This document shows positions 1 to 12,200 of a stretch of DNA of 64,000 nucleotides, one piece after another. Within the stretch, counting starts at the first letter, position 1. Each line of letters opens with the position of its first letter. The position numbers were made by a program, and so were the translations under genes. Under the pieces are notes generated by a model. It made no database searches and was not told the DNA's origin. It saw only the letters and a list, made by a program, of their open reading frames with translations. The stretch lies in assembly GCA_947034895.1 (NCBI GenBank), contig OX344761.1, positions 23,076,863 through 23,140,862 of the forward strand. Direction: 5' to 3'. The DNA comes from Rhytidiadelphus loreus. Taxonomy: Eukaryota > Streptophyta > Bryopsida > Hypnales > Hylocomiaceae.

Positions 1-1776
1 TAAGTAGGACCTCGACAACTCAACTCGGTTTCCTTGGCATTTCTGCGACAATTGAGACGTTCATAAAATGCTTCACGCAGTGACAGGGGAGTGAAGAGGA
101 TCGTCACCGAGAGATATCTAGTGCATATCCCACAGCTTGCTTTGGCGGTATAGGTCCCTTTGAAAGTATGTCATTTAAATCACCCTGCGTTTAAAACATC
201 CAGGGTAGGTTCGGATATGATATCTATCAAGAAACCAGAACATGTTTCACTTCAGACAGAGAAATTCTCATTCAGTAACTCGTGGGAGGAGGCAGAAGTG
301 TGACATGATGCAGAAAGAGCGAATACCATCATAAGGAGATAATTCTTTAACAGTGTATGATAATGCTCTAATATCTGAAAGCCTAGACACGAAGCGGCTT
401 TGCTACCTTACTAGCATTCATCCCCGTAGACTGTATTCCGCAAACATAGTCACTTGATGAAAGGAACATGTACAGACGTACAAGGGTGGTCACAGAACAG
501 AACATTCTGTAAAGGCGATTCCAAACATAACAGAAATAAAAAATCTAATAAAGATTAAATTAGTAGGCATTTTACATACCCGTGGCAGGTACTCCATGAC
601 GATGATTGGAGGTGAAGTCTTCGTAACAGAACATAGATATTGTACTATGTTTGGGTGACGCATGTGTTCAAGCATGACGAGTTCTCTTTTGAGATCCTTA
701 CTGTTCGCACAATTCGATAACAGGCACAATTTTGCAGCAAGGTTCAAATATCTCTAAAAAACATAATGTAAAATCTGCAAGCATAAACAACTAATCCACT
801 CCATGGTTCTGCCGAATCGAAGAACAAATATCCACAGACTTTGCGAAGATACCAGGCAAGCGAAATTTGACACTTTGTCTACTTACAGAGCGTCAGGATC
901 TGCTGCGTTAGATAAGTAGAGCGTTTTTGCGACCACTTTTGTACCCCGCCAATCTACCAAGCGTACTTCTTGAGTGGCACTCTGCAGATGGGAAAACAAA
1001 TGTCAGAACGTGACCTAGGAACGTATATAGTACATCTGCAGTCAAAACGCGTAGAGTTACAAGAGTGATTACCTTGCGGAATGCAGGAACACTGTCAACG
1101 GGCACCAATTCCGAACGATCAATCTCATAATGGAGTGAGGGATCCACGTCGTTTACTAGATGCTTTCGTTTATCCTGTACCCGATGCAACATGGGCCAAG
1201 AAAAACTCGTTACAACATGGGCCAAGAAAACGAATCACAAAATGACTTCGTGTACTTGCATATCACGCATGCATCACCGTAGTTGTACCTGGACTCTTCC
1301 ATCATGCTGCTCGAGTATCTTGGATACAGCTCCTCTCGCGTACTCTCGAGCATTAGCCAGGGGCTGCATAAACCGCCTAGAGGGCCTTAGAAAATCTCTC
1401 CGATACGCCTGTAGCCGATTCTCAAACACGAGTCTTTGTTGAACAGTTGAACTATTGTAGAACAGTAATGGGAAACTGTCAACAAATATCTAAGTATAAT
1501 AATGCGCAACCAAATTGAAGAACTTACGGTATCGCCCCAGCGGTCCACGGGGTTGACATTGGCACCCCGCGACAGCAGCAACTCCACCACAGCGACATGA
1601 CCCTCGCTTGCGGCCACATGAAGACCTGTTCTATTATCATAGTCACAAGAATTGACGGAGGCACCTTTGTCCAGCAGTTTAATTATTCCTGGTACGTCGC
1701 CACTGCTGGCACAAGAGAGAAGCAAACTTGTGTTCCCGAGCGGCTCTATTTGCTGAGAACCATTAGAGTTATTCAT
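1..1776 (-). CDS. Ankyrin-repeat / integrin-linked-kinase-like protein kinase, 5' part (runs off left edge)
   Basis: Six exons in frame on the minus strand: 1776-1528, 1363-1289, 1174-1073, 981-887, 751-580 and 184-108, each with GT-AG borders and matching phases. The first two exons (about 108 residues) encode ankyrin repeats (TGLHVAASEGHVAVVELLL is one). Exon 3 carries the linker before the kinase (YEIDRSEL). Exons 4-6 carry the N-lobe: WRGTKVVAK with the ATP-anchoring Lys, the helix-C Glu in LKRELVMLEHMRHPNIVQYL, the hinge VMEYLPRGDL, and GYALDIS of helix E. The layout matches the plant ANK-TPK/ILK group of Raf-like Ser/Thr kinases, which act in stress and ion signalling. The catalytic HRD and DFG segments must lie beyond position 1. 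The Gly-rich loop expected before WRGT is absent (SVPAFRKSATQEV), so ATP binding may be altered. Start at 1776 is the only ATG before the repeats. Confidence 0.85.
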
Positions 1777-1845
1777 CTTCCTCGTTCCTCCTCTCTATCC
1801 GCCTCTCGTGTTTTTGAGCTGAATAATTCCACCAACGGAGGATGC

Positions 1846-1867
1846 TTAGGGTTTAGGGTTTAGGGTT
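1846..1867. promoter_or_regulatory. Telo-box cluster (TTTAGGG repeats) upstream of the kinase
   Basis: Three consecutive plant-type telomeric heptamers lie about 75 bp upstream of the kinase ATG. Such short telo-boxes are common in promoters and leaders of plant genes. Three units inside a gene region are not a chromosome end. Confidence 0.55.
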
Positions 1868-3050
1868 AACATTAAGATACGTACAAATTCTAAGCTAGCA
1901 AAACGATGATAGCTATCGCTTCCTCGCAATGAGTTTTTCATCCTGGAGCACATCAAATCAAGACCGACACTACAATCAAGGGCCGACAAAATATCTAAAA
2001 CGCAACATGAACTTGTACAACTATTATAAATACTCATTGCCATGACAAACATATTTATTCATTATACACCACAACGACTTTCGTAGATCTGCCCAATCCT
2101 GTAAAATATACAATTCCACCGACAAAAAAAGAATAACTAGATTCCCATTCCAGACCAGGACGGACGTCCCTAGACAATACATCGTCATATTCATTAAAAT
2201 GGCGTTAATTCCAAAAAAGTTCCAACTCTTCCTGTTTAGAATATCCGATTCACACCAATTCTAATATTCAAAACTCCGTGCATATCAATGACGCCCTAGT
2301 CCAGGAAACAGAGCAATTCCAAAACAAATCCAAACCTCCAAACGCGATAAACCTAAATGAAACTCTGATCAAACCAACCAAAAGCCCCGAGTGATGAGCA
2401 AGCGAAACACGACTATAACAGAAGAAATTGAAAAAAACGGAACGAAGATGAACTTACGTCTCGGAATGGCAGAAAGCACCATGAGAGGGGAATTGCTCGC
2501 TCTTCCCAAATCGCAGATCCCGAATTCAAAAAGCGAATCCAGTCTTAACTTTTGCGTGAAGATGATTCGCAATGAAATTTTCTTTTCCAGGGAAGAGAAC
2601 GGCCCTGATTGTAGACCACGATTTTTCAATGGAAAATCATCGTGGTGAACGAATTGATCAAGAGCATCGAAACAATAAAGAGCAACGGAATCGTGTGGGA
2701 AATGCGACTAGTTCAGGGTTTACAGCAGTAGTGATGCCTGGCGCACCGACGACGAGGCCGGAAGGTCCCATTTTCTCGCGAAATGAGCGATAAAGAAGGG
2801 CAGGGACAACCAACCCATACCAGAGTCGGCATAAATTAAAAGTCCTTTTTGTCAAAAAGTGCCACGTGTCATGTTGTGATTGATTTTGGGTGACGGGGAT
2901 TCCCAAAATCTGACATGGAAATTCAATTTCGACACGCACTCGTTAAAACCACAATTATACTAGAGTTAATCATAAAGTGTGTGCAATGACCGATTCGGAG
3001 CTGGAGCTAGAGTTTGAGGAAAATGCAAGACAAAACTCCTTGAAGCACCA
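1868..3050. other. Upstream region of the kinase, no gene seen
   Basis: No exon-like reading frame was recognised. An imperfect hairpin lies at 2617-2648, with arms reading CCACGAT on one side and ATCGTGG on the other around a short loop. The region is less AT-rich than what follows and probably holds the promoter and leader of the kinase gene. Confidence 0.4.
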
Positions 3051-5650
3051 AAATTGGGGTCTAATGGAGTATGGTGTTTGAGTTTTTTTAATACTATTCC
3101 TAGTTAAGCCCTCCTCCAACATCTATGGTACAAATTGGGGGTCATTGTAGGATTAATTTTATTGTATAACCTAAGTTGGTCCTTTCTATTTGTTAGGAAG
3201 GTATAATACTTTGTTACAACGTAATGATGCTAATGCGTGAGTGTAGAGACGTGAGTCTACAAGCCTTGAACCTTGTTGTAGGTATGTACCCAAAACCATT
3301 TCAAAGTATTCTTAACATATGTACCTATAACATAGATCATACACTATAATATGGAAGAGTCTATAATATAAATACCTATAACATAGACACTTATGACTTG
3401 ATTGCCTAGCTAGTGAAAAAAACTACATATCATACAATAACTTCTAAACCATAAAGTCAAAAGTGATGAAAATAGTTTTGCCTTAAAGATACTCCTTGTT
3501 TCCATGTTGTGTGAAAATTTCAAAGAAAAAAAAATCTCCATTCATAGTGAGTTGCCCAAAATTTCTATGTTGTCGAAAAATGTAGCTTAGTCCTGTAGGG
3601 GTCAATCAATTTCATTCAAACTTGAGTTGTTCATACACATGTAAATGATGTTGTTGCAAGTTGATTTTACCATTGATTGATAAGGTAAGACGATCAATTG
3701 TCATCCCTTTGATTGATGTACATATTCAAATTTTTTGGATCTACAAAAAAATTCTTTTTTTTTTTGCTATAGTACGATTAGTTGGAGAATTTTTCACAAG
3801 TACTTCGGTGAACTCATCTTAAGAGACAAAAAGGGCATATTTTAGGGGGTCACAATCTTGGGGTGCACTTAGTTCTACAACAAACCATGTGCGAACAAGT
3901 GGTTTCTAATAAACTATAATTTCAATCTAAAATTTTGACTATTGTCTAATAATGACTAGATTTCTATTGCCAAAATTTCCATCTCAAATCAAATATGAAA
4001 TGATTTCTAGAAGAGGTTGAAAATGAACTAAAATGGCATGTTTTTCAACTCAAATAATTATAGAGGACACATTTAGATGACCATTGAATCAATATTTAAC
4101 TCAAAATGAGCTTTCAATGGAGAGTTATTTTTAAGAATTTTTTGTTCATTTTTTAGACAATTTTTTCTTATATAATATAGGGGTGTAAAAGTTATTTTTC
4201 AGTTCTACAGTGTATCTTTTTACATCAAAAATTTGTAACTAATTATTATTAACAAATAAAAATATCAATAATTCAAAACATAAACTTTCAAAGTAGGAAA
4301 ATCTATTCATATTTTTCTTATTTTGTTTTATTTAAAATTCAAAAAGTATATAGGGGGTCCAAAGTTTTGTTCGCACATGGTTTTGAATGGACACTCTAAG
4401 TGACCCCCTAAGGTCACAATAAAAACATATACCTTTCCATTGTAGTCTCTAGGGGAAGATTGATATTCTTGCCCATTTGGATACTAATTTGACTCTTAAT
4501 TTCCTATGCATTCAGTGTATAGGTGATCCAAAAGTGCCCCTAAAGATTGTGGAATAATGAATAAACCTTTGTCAAGATTTGATGTGCAAATAGATCAGTT
4601 AAGGTAGGAGGTCAATAAAGCGTCCATTTAAAAGCTAAAAATTCATTTGAATTGGTTAAACTTGAAATATTTTTCATTAAATTTTCCTTAAAAGACAAAT
4701 GGAATTGGCATCTAAGTCAAGTCATTTCATAATTTTTAGATCTTTGTGGAATTAGTTATGAATTTTTAAAATTGAACTCAATGGTCACTAAAAGTGTCCA
4801 CCTCTTGAAAATGTACACTATATGTACATTGATAAAGCAAAGAGATAGCAAAATGTACCTCTACACTAGAAGATGATTTTAGAGCTTGAGTGCTTTCTAG
4901 ACTTCTTTCCTTTGTCTAAGAAAGCATCTAGCAATAGACTTGTTTAACCCTCAAAGGACACTAAGGACCCAAAGTGTCCAACGGATGACTTCATTGTTCA
5001 CTATAGAACCAAAAAATGCACCTACTGGTTCAATAATCACAACATTTTGGTGACTACCTTAGTCACAAGGACGGCATCTTTTTAAAGATTAAGGTGTTTG
5101 TCACCCAATGACCAAATCCAGATTTTCTTGTATCAATCTTATATCAATAAATTTCTAGTATGCTTCCAATGACGATACTCTCAAGTTCTAATTCCAATTG
5201 AATAAAAACATTATATTTACAATTTTGAAGATTCGGAGTAGAGATGCCAAATATGCCTTTCTACACATCATCTCATAATCCTCTCCTCTCATGTAACACC
5301 AAACACCACATAGCAATTGGAAAAGTATATAGAGGCCCCACATAGACACAATCACAACACTCCATTGCACTCTCATAGAGTTGTAGATCATCTAGGATCT
5401 AACAAATTTAATATAAAGTAGTCTACACTAAAAAAAGCAATCGTGAGCCAAAGGTACATTTCTTCAATGTACGAACAATGTACATTTCAAGAGGTGATCA
5501 CTTATAGTGATCACAACGTTTTAACTTCAAAAATTCATAACTAATTCCAAGAAGGTCCAAAAAATATGAAACTTTGACTTGGGTTAGATGCCAATTCCAT
5601 TTTCCTTCCTATAAAAATTTACTGAAAATTGTTTCAAGGAGTTCAGCTTA
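3051..5650. repeat. AT-rich intergenic stretch made of dispersed repeats
   Basis: No coding signal. A fold-back pair is visible: 3838-3900 and 4355-4415 are imperfect inverted copies sharing AACCATGTGCGAACAA, suggesting an old terminal-inverted-repeat element of about 580 bp. Two copies of a dispersed family (called R1 here) lie at about 4640-4860 and, inverted, at 5455-5650. They share GGAATTGGCATCTAA and a pair of AATGTACA motifs. Further R1 copies lie at about 15985-16220 and 40020-40100. Confidence 0.55.
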
Positions 5651-6140
5651 CCCCAAAAGGCAATCAGCTTTTAAGAGTAGACTACCTTAGTCTGGAAGAA
5701 AGGGTTCTTATGCCTGATCTAAGTTATCTACAACACTGATAGCCTGCAACACTACCCACTTGGGAACCTGAAAGAACTGAAAAAAAACCAAGTCAAAGTG
5801 CAGCAGCTTACACATCTCGAATTGCAACCATGGTTGTCTCTTGCCACAATCTACAAATACAAGAAGACTCCACCGGTGGGGGAATGTTTCTAACGTACAT
5901 CAATTTACAAGACAGTACCTTAAACTCTCTACAGAGCTCTACGCAGTTATGACCAAAACACCGACACAGCTAGCTGCCTCTCCTACGTAAGCCTTCCCTG
6001 CCTGCCTTCCTGCACAATGTCTGCTCTGCTGTACAGTACAAGCCTCCTCATGAAGGTGATCTCTATCCTGCTGCTACTGAAGTTTTTAAGTTGCAGAGCC
6101 TTATTTTGCCTCTTCGAAGGCCTCAATAATAATGGAAGTC

Positions 6141-6220
6141 ATAATCCTCTCAATCAATCAGTCAGTCAGTCAGTCTTTTCTGTCTTTTCTTTTCTGTCTT
6201 TTCTGTCTGTCTGTCTGTTT
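6141..6220. repeat. CAGT / TCTGTCTTT simple repeats next to the phospholipase D stop codon
   Basis: A run of CAGT tetramers followed by TCTTTTCTGTC-type units ends three bases before the PLD stop codon, so it lies in the 3' UTR of the minus-strand PLD transcript. It is a likely length-variable microsatellite. Confidence 0.6.
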
Positions 6221-6222
6221 TT

Positions 6223-9200
6223 CTAAGCAGTGAGATCGTCCGGGAGTTTTTCTTGGTTGGATCCCATGATCTTTCCTCCCACGTCAGGGAAAGTTTCGAC
6301 GCCAGGTAAGTTTCGGATGGTTCCGTCGTCCTCGATTTTCAAAGGGTATCGAATCAGATGGCCTGTCATGTCCGTGACCTCGGGAGAGATGTATTGGTCC
6401 CAGTTCCTGTCAGACATGTCGTTCACTCTTCGGACGCACTCGATACTCTCGGGCTCCTCGAAAAGGGGATCCAAGGGGACTCCCAAATGCTCCGCCCACA
6501 GTGACATGCGGTAACCGTACACCTGCATTGATTTACAAAAAAATTTAACAGACGAAATTCAAAGTAAAATGGAGAACAAAACAGCATTCACCTATTATAG
6601 GTAGTGTAGTTTACTCAAGATTACACTAAGGAATTCGACAAAATTGGAGTCTTTCAATGACTTTTGGAGGGGGGAGGTGTGCAACTAAAGATGCCAAAGA
6701 TGGCGAGGTATCCGCGTTTAGTTCGTTGATATTGTTGGAGGTTATATACTACCTCTGTTTCTGAAAAAAGACCCATGTGTTTCCTTTGTAAAACACGAAG
6801 GAAACACGGGTCTTATTAAGAAAACAGAGGGAGTAACATTTACAAAAGTAGTGACATGAGCACCTTGCAAATAGGTATGTGCAAGCATGTGGTGCCTCCC
6901 GATGAATCAATCCATAGGAGGGTCAATCAATCAATCAATCAATTGCATCATGCTCATCTTGCCTCCCCATGATCAATCTCCCGGTGTATGTTGTCTTGAA
7001 ACAGTTAAAAATTATACATAAAAACTACGTTCTAAAACTTTTTGCTCCGAAAGAATTTTTAGACTTCAGTATCAGATTGTGAGAGAGCTTATATATGATA
7101 GTTTGTTCAACGCAAGTAAGCAAAAGACGTACGACCAAGGGAATTAGTTCAACCCACAATGAAACGTAAATTTTGTGGAACCGGATTTTCAGTGAGAAAC
7201 AAAAAATTTAAACGCACCTGACCCCTTGGACGGTTATTCTTGGCCAGCCACGTGTGATGTGGCTGGTACCCCCCCATGGCGATTTCCGTGTCTCGAGAGC
7301 CGTCCATAGACCGTTGGTTTATGTTGGCTGAGCCGGAAATCACATACTCATCGTCCACTATCATTCCTTTCGAGTGCACGTATATCATCATCCGTCTGTT
7401 TCTCTGCGACTTTCCCTGCAATAAGAAGATTGTAATTAGCTGCTTGGCAATCTCTATCTCCATGAGAAGCAACTTAGACAAAGACGTCACTCATGACGAA
7501 TCCAATCATTAAGCCCTACGAGCCCAAACTAAAAATAGAAAGTGCAGTTTCGAAGCTAATTGTTTATAATAGAAATATGTTTCTATGGTTCAAAAATGTA
7601 GGACATAATGTCTTCTTTCCATTGGCACATTTTATTACCTTCAAACTTGTATTCGAACTTCAATAGATTTGGCAGTGGTTACTTTGGGGATTAACTACAT
7701 ACTCTCAACTCCTACCTAGATATCAGTGCCAGATATCTAGAAAGTTAGAAGCTTCTGACATCACCCACAGTGTTCAAAATGCTGTCAAGAGCACCATACC
7801 TGGTTTGAGCTGGACGTAGGTGGTTTGGGAGGTTCATACTCCCCAGGCTTTTTCGTCTCTCTGTTTCCAAGGCAATAGAAATTCAAGTAGTCTGTTGGCT
7901 TTCGATGCGAAAGTCCACAATCTCTGAGCGTATCACCAATCAGACGGTACATCATCTTCATAGTTTGCGTCTGTGCCCATATTTCCCCATGCCCACCGCC
8001 TCAGATGAGAATGCTTCTCAAATCATTAAAATATAAATACAAAAAAAAGATGCTAAAAACTCCTCATTATACCATCGATTCTATAAATGGTGATGTCAAG
8101 AACTTACCGAGGAGACAGATCTGCTCCAGAGACAGATCGATAAGAGTGATTTAAGGGAACGAAGTACCCACCTGAAAATACAGAATTTCTTGAACTGGGC
8201 CGCCTTCAGGAACACCTTCAGGCCACATTGGAATCACAATGTACACGGCGAACCGCTGGTTCGCTTTTATCTTGCTACAAATCTTCAATGTAAGTTCCAT
8301 TGGAATGAGGTGATTGGCACCTGCTCAGCAGAGCCCACAAGGAAATTATTGAGCGAGATTAACGGAAGATTATTACAACTGCAGACTTATGCCAAATACT
8401 TGAGTCAAGGAGCACGACGAGGCAGTGAACAGTACGAAGTTAGCAATCGCAAATAATTCCTGTTCCAACTTCAAATGATCTAAACATGTTAGAATAATAT
8501 GGAGTTGATCGTCGGATGATCCTTGATGACTACGCGCAGATGAATCAGCAAAAGAGCATTCAAAGAAAAAAGGTACCAGCAGTTTTGTAGTCAGGCCAGT
8601 TGTAAGAGGATCCAAGAAAGTATTGGTTCTCAATATAGATGAAATGCTGAGCACAGCGGATGGCTTTGATATAAGCCATTTGTATGCTGATGTCTATGGC
8701 TACACTTTTCCCCCAGACCAGAAACTGCGTTCAACCCAGGTCAACAAACTTGATCACGTGAGAAGCTTTAATTTTAGCGAGCAGAAGAACTCTCTTATTC
8801 ACACAGATGCACATGTATGTTGAGATGAAATATGACATGCTCAATATCACAAACAAGCCAAGAACAAGGTGACTAGGGCTAGCAACGAGTGTAAAGACGG
8901 CATACGAGAGGAATATAAGCAGAGGTGTGAGATGGATACTCTAGGTTCTGTCTACCTGTTTGGTAACCTCCTCGCCAGTTAGTGGAAACCCCTTCACGGA
9001 ACCACTATCAATGGACCTGAATATCTGCAACGATAAGAGACCAACGTGACATGAACATAGGATGGAGATTTTTTTTAGTTCACACAGAGCAGTGCAATCC
9101 AGTCTAGCATCACATCGAAAGCGAAAAAAAATTCAACCTAGCCTAGAGGCTCCTCATATCGGAATTTCAATGTAGAGACTCACCTGCACTTGCCAAGTTT

Positions 9201-12200
9201 CTGCATCATAATCATTGCTGACATGCAGAGCAGGATCTCCGCTAAGCGGGGCTTTATTTGAAGGAGTCACAAGGGAGTCATGCCTGTCAATATCAAGCAG
9301 CTCTTCATCATGTGTTTTGGTGGCTTTCTTCCAGCGCTGTTCAAAGTTCGTGAGTACGTCGTACGCAGCATGACCTTCAATTTTACAGTGCCAGTCATGC
9401 CATGGCTGCCTTGGACCACCACTATCAGGTGAATACTGTTTCAAAATGAAAACAAGGTCAGACAATGCTCTAATATAATGCTGAGATGCTCTGTTGCACA
9501 TACATAGCGATGCTCAATCAAAACATCCAATAAGAGTATCCACGAGAATCCTCAATGCAAAAAAAAGGGTTCATTATATACAAAATAAATACTTTACAGA
9601 AGAAAGAAATTCTAGACAACAGTCCACAGAATTTAAACTCATCTGACTCTTATTGATTGAAAAGAACGAGGATGGGGAAGGGGGAAGAACTGACCGGCCA
9701 CGACTTATTCCGAAAATCATTCTTATGCTCGTTATTCAACGAGCCAAAGAGACAATGGGAAGGCGTGTCCCATCGACCACCCGTAAGATCTAGACCGCCT
9801 ATAAAACTCGTAATGGTCTTCCGCTCCTTTGGTCCACTGTCAACTATTGTCATCTTCTGATGGTGTGAATATAGAGTTCCAACAACCTGTACCCACGCAT
9901 ATTGATGTATTCTGAGTATATCCTCGACAGTATTTTCCGAATGCTACATTGTCCCAAAGAAGAAGTGGGGCAGTTTATGAAGGCATACGTGGTAAGATAT
10001 TCAATAGCAAGATAGCAGAATTCCTGAACATTAGGGCATACTTCTGAAACAATAGATCATGAAACAATATAGATAGTTCGACAAGTTCATGAGCAGGAAA
10101 GATACCTTTTGCTTGAACCAACTCATCTTGGAGGCACCATACCGTGCAGCCAGAACACAACGTACACCAGTGCCCTTGAAGTATTTCTTAGTTTCCTCAT
10201 CATGCGTATTCATTACACCATCCTGAAATCAGGAGAGAAGAGGATCTAAGTTCAACCACTTGCTCAACTCTTCTACGGGCACAAAACAAATTCACGTTCC
10301 AACTGAAATGGTGACTATTGACACTCGCAGTCCCCAAGAAAACAGGCATTGAAGTGTGAGAGCAGCACAAGGCTAAATACACAAAAGAAGCAAATAAGTC
10401 AAGGGGAAATAATCTTACCGTCTTGAGAAACGCAAGGTCATGCGATGTTTTGTCATCCCAGACCAACAACAGTACACGAACTCCCTGGCTGGCCTTCAAC
10501 TTGAGTAGCTCACCAAGTGTCATATTCCCTCCTTCAGGAACAGGGCGCTTTCTATCTCGTATCAATCTCACCTTGTCATACACAGACCAGCCTGCAATGT
10601 AAATCAGGTGCTTCGCATTCCATATCGCCGCAACCAAATCTTCCCAACATGGCCTGGGTTCATACAGATTACCACCATCCAGACGAATAGTTGGAAGGGT
10701 GTGGTCGTAGATATGTGTGTCCTGGTAAAGAGTGAGTCGACATCCCTTTCTGCAAGGAAAATACGTCTGCGGCACCGCATGGGAATCACCCCCTGCCACT
10801 CCCTGCATGTACACCGAATCCTGCTCCACTGGGGTATAGCTGGCTTTGAGCTCCAGCTGAGCCAGCTTCCTCGTTTGCTTCCCTTGCGGATTGATCACAT
10901 CAAACCAGCCATGGACGACCCCTCCGTTGAGCACTCTCTCCACGGGTATTTTCACATCCCCAATGTGGTCCGTCCCGATCACATCCTGGTCTCTCAGTCT
11001 GAAAATGATGTCATGCACAGGATGAGCCACTGGGATGGAGAAGTGCTCCTCCCACTTCGGATTGGCATCGTTGTTGATGACACGCGTGCGAGCCACTCTG
11101 GCATGGGCCAGGACTACTGTTACGTAAGGGTCGCTGTTCACGGGCATTTTCTGTGTGATGGAAAGACTGGACGCAAGGGTTGAGAACTTTTGGGTTAACC
11201 CGTCCATATTCGGCAAACGCACGGCCTGGAAGATACTAACCTCCAGCGTTCCATGAAGCAAAGTGGGAGGTGTGGTGGGATGTCGTGGTGGGATTTGGGG
11301 GACTATGTCTGTCCCAGTGTTTCCTGGACTCATAGGATGAGCAGCACCGGCAACATATTGATTTCCTCCACCACCTGCAAATACAGACATAACAGGATTC
11401 AGCTATTAGTATACGGTGTGCATATTAGCCACTACCCCATGAGCCTAGAGATAAAAAGTTGGTATTAAATGAAACTCATCAAGGAAACAGATACAATGTC
11501 TACACATCTATTTACAGGAAGCCCACACCTAATAGAGCACATACTGATTTCATTTTGTAACCCAGAAGTGCCTCAGTGGCCCAAAGTGACCGAATCCATA
11601 TCTGTAAGACGTGAAATGAATCATTTGGGAAGTTCAAGAAGACAACAAAATGTACCACTAGAAAGAAGAAATCATAACCTACACTTTTGAAATATGTTGT
11701 AGAAGTATAACGTGTTTTAGAGATTTGATAAACTGATACGATCTTCCAAAGTGGGATTTCTATATTTAGTTCAGACACTTGGTATTAACTTTCATAGGTT
11801 GATGCTGATCCCATCTGACGCGAGAAAAAAAACTGAAAATAATCTAAAATTATGCCCAATTACAATCACAATTTCAATTCAGTTCCTCTTCAATCTGAAG
11901 TGATTTGCATCACAGAGACGAGATAATCACCTGCGTTACCACCATAAATAGGGCCGGAATGGTATGCTGGGGGTTGTAGGCTCATAGATTGCGAATACGG
12001 CTGAGGTCTCCCAACAGGTCCTGAATCCATCCGAGCATAAGGCGAAGGTCCACCCACAGATCCTGAATCACTCCGAAAGTAAGGTGGAATCCCACCTAGA
12101 GATCCCGAATCCGTACGAGCATAGGGTCCCACTGCGACAAGAGGAAATTAGGGTATCAGGAAAATGAATGCAATTTCTCAACAGAAGAAGCCAATGTCAT

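Noticed and set aside
1846..1867. Telomere or interstitial telomeric array
   Set aside because: Only three heptamers are present, within a gene's upstream region; this is a telo-box, not a chromosome end.
10608..11183. 191-aa plus-strand frame
   Set aside because: Lies entirely opposite PLD exon 3 (C2 and early catalytic region) and has no recognisable motif.
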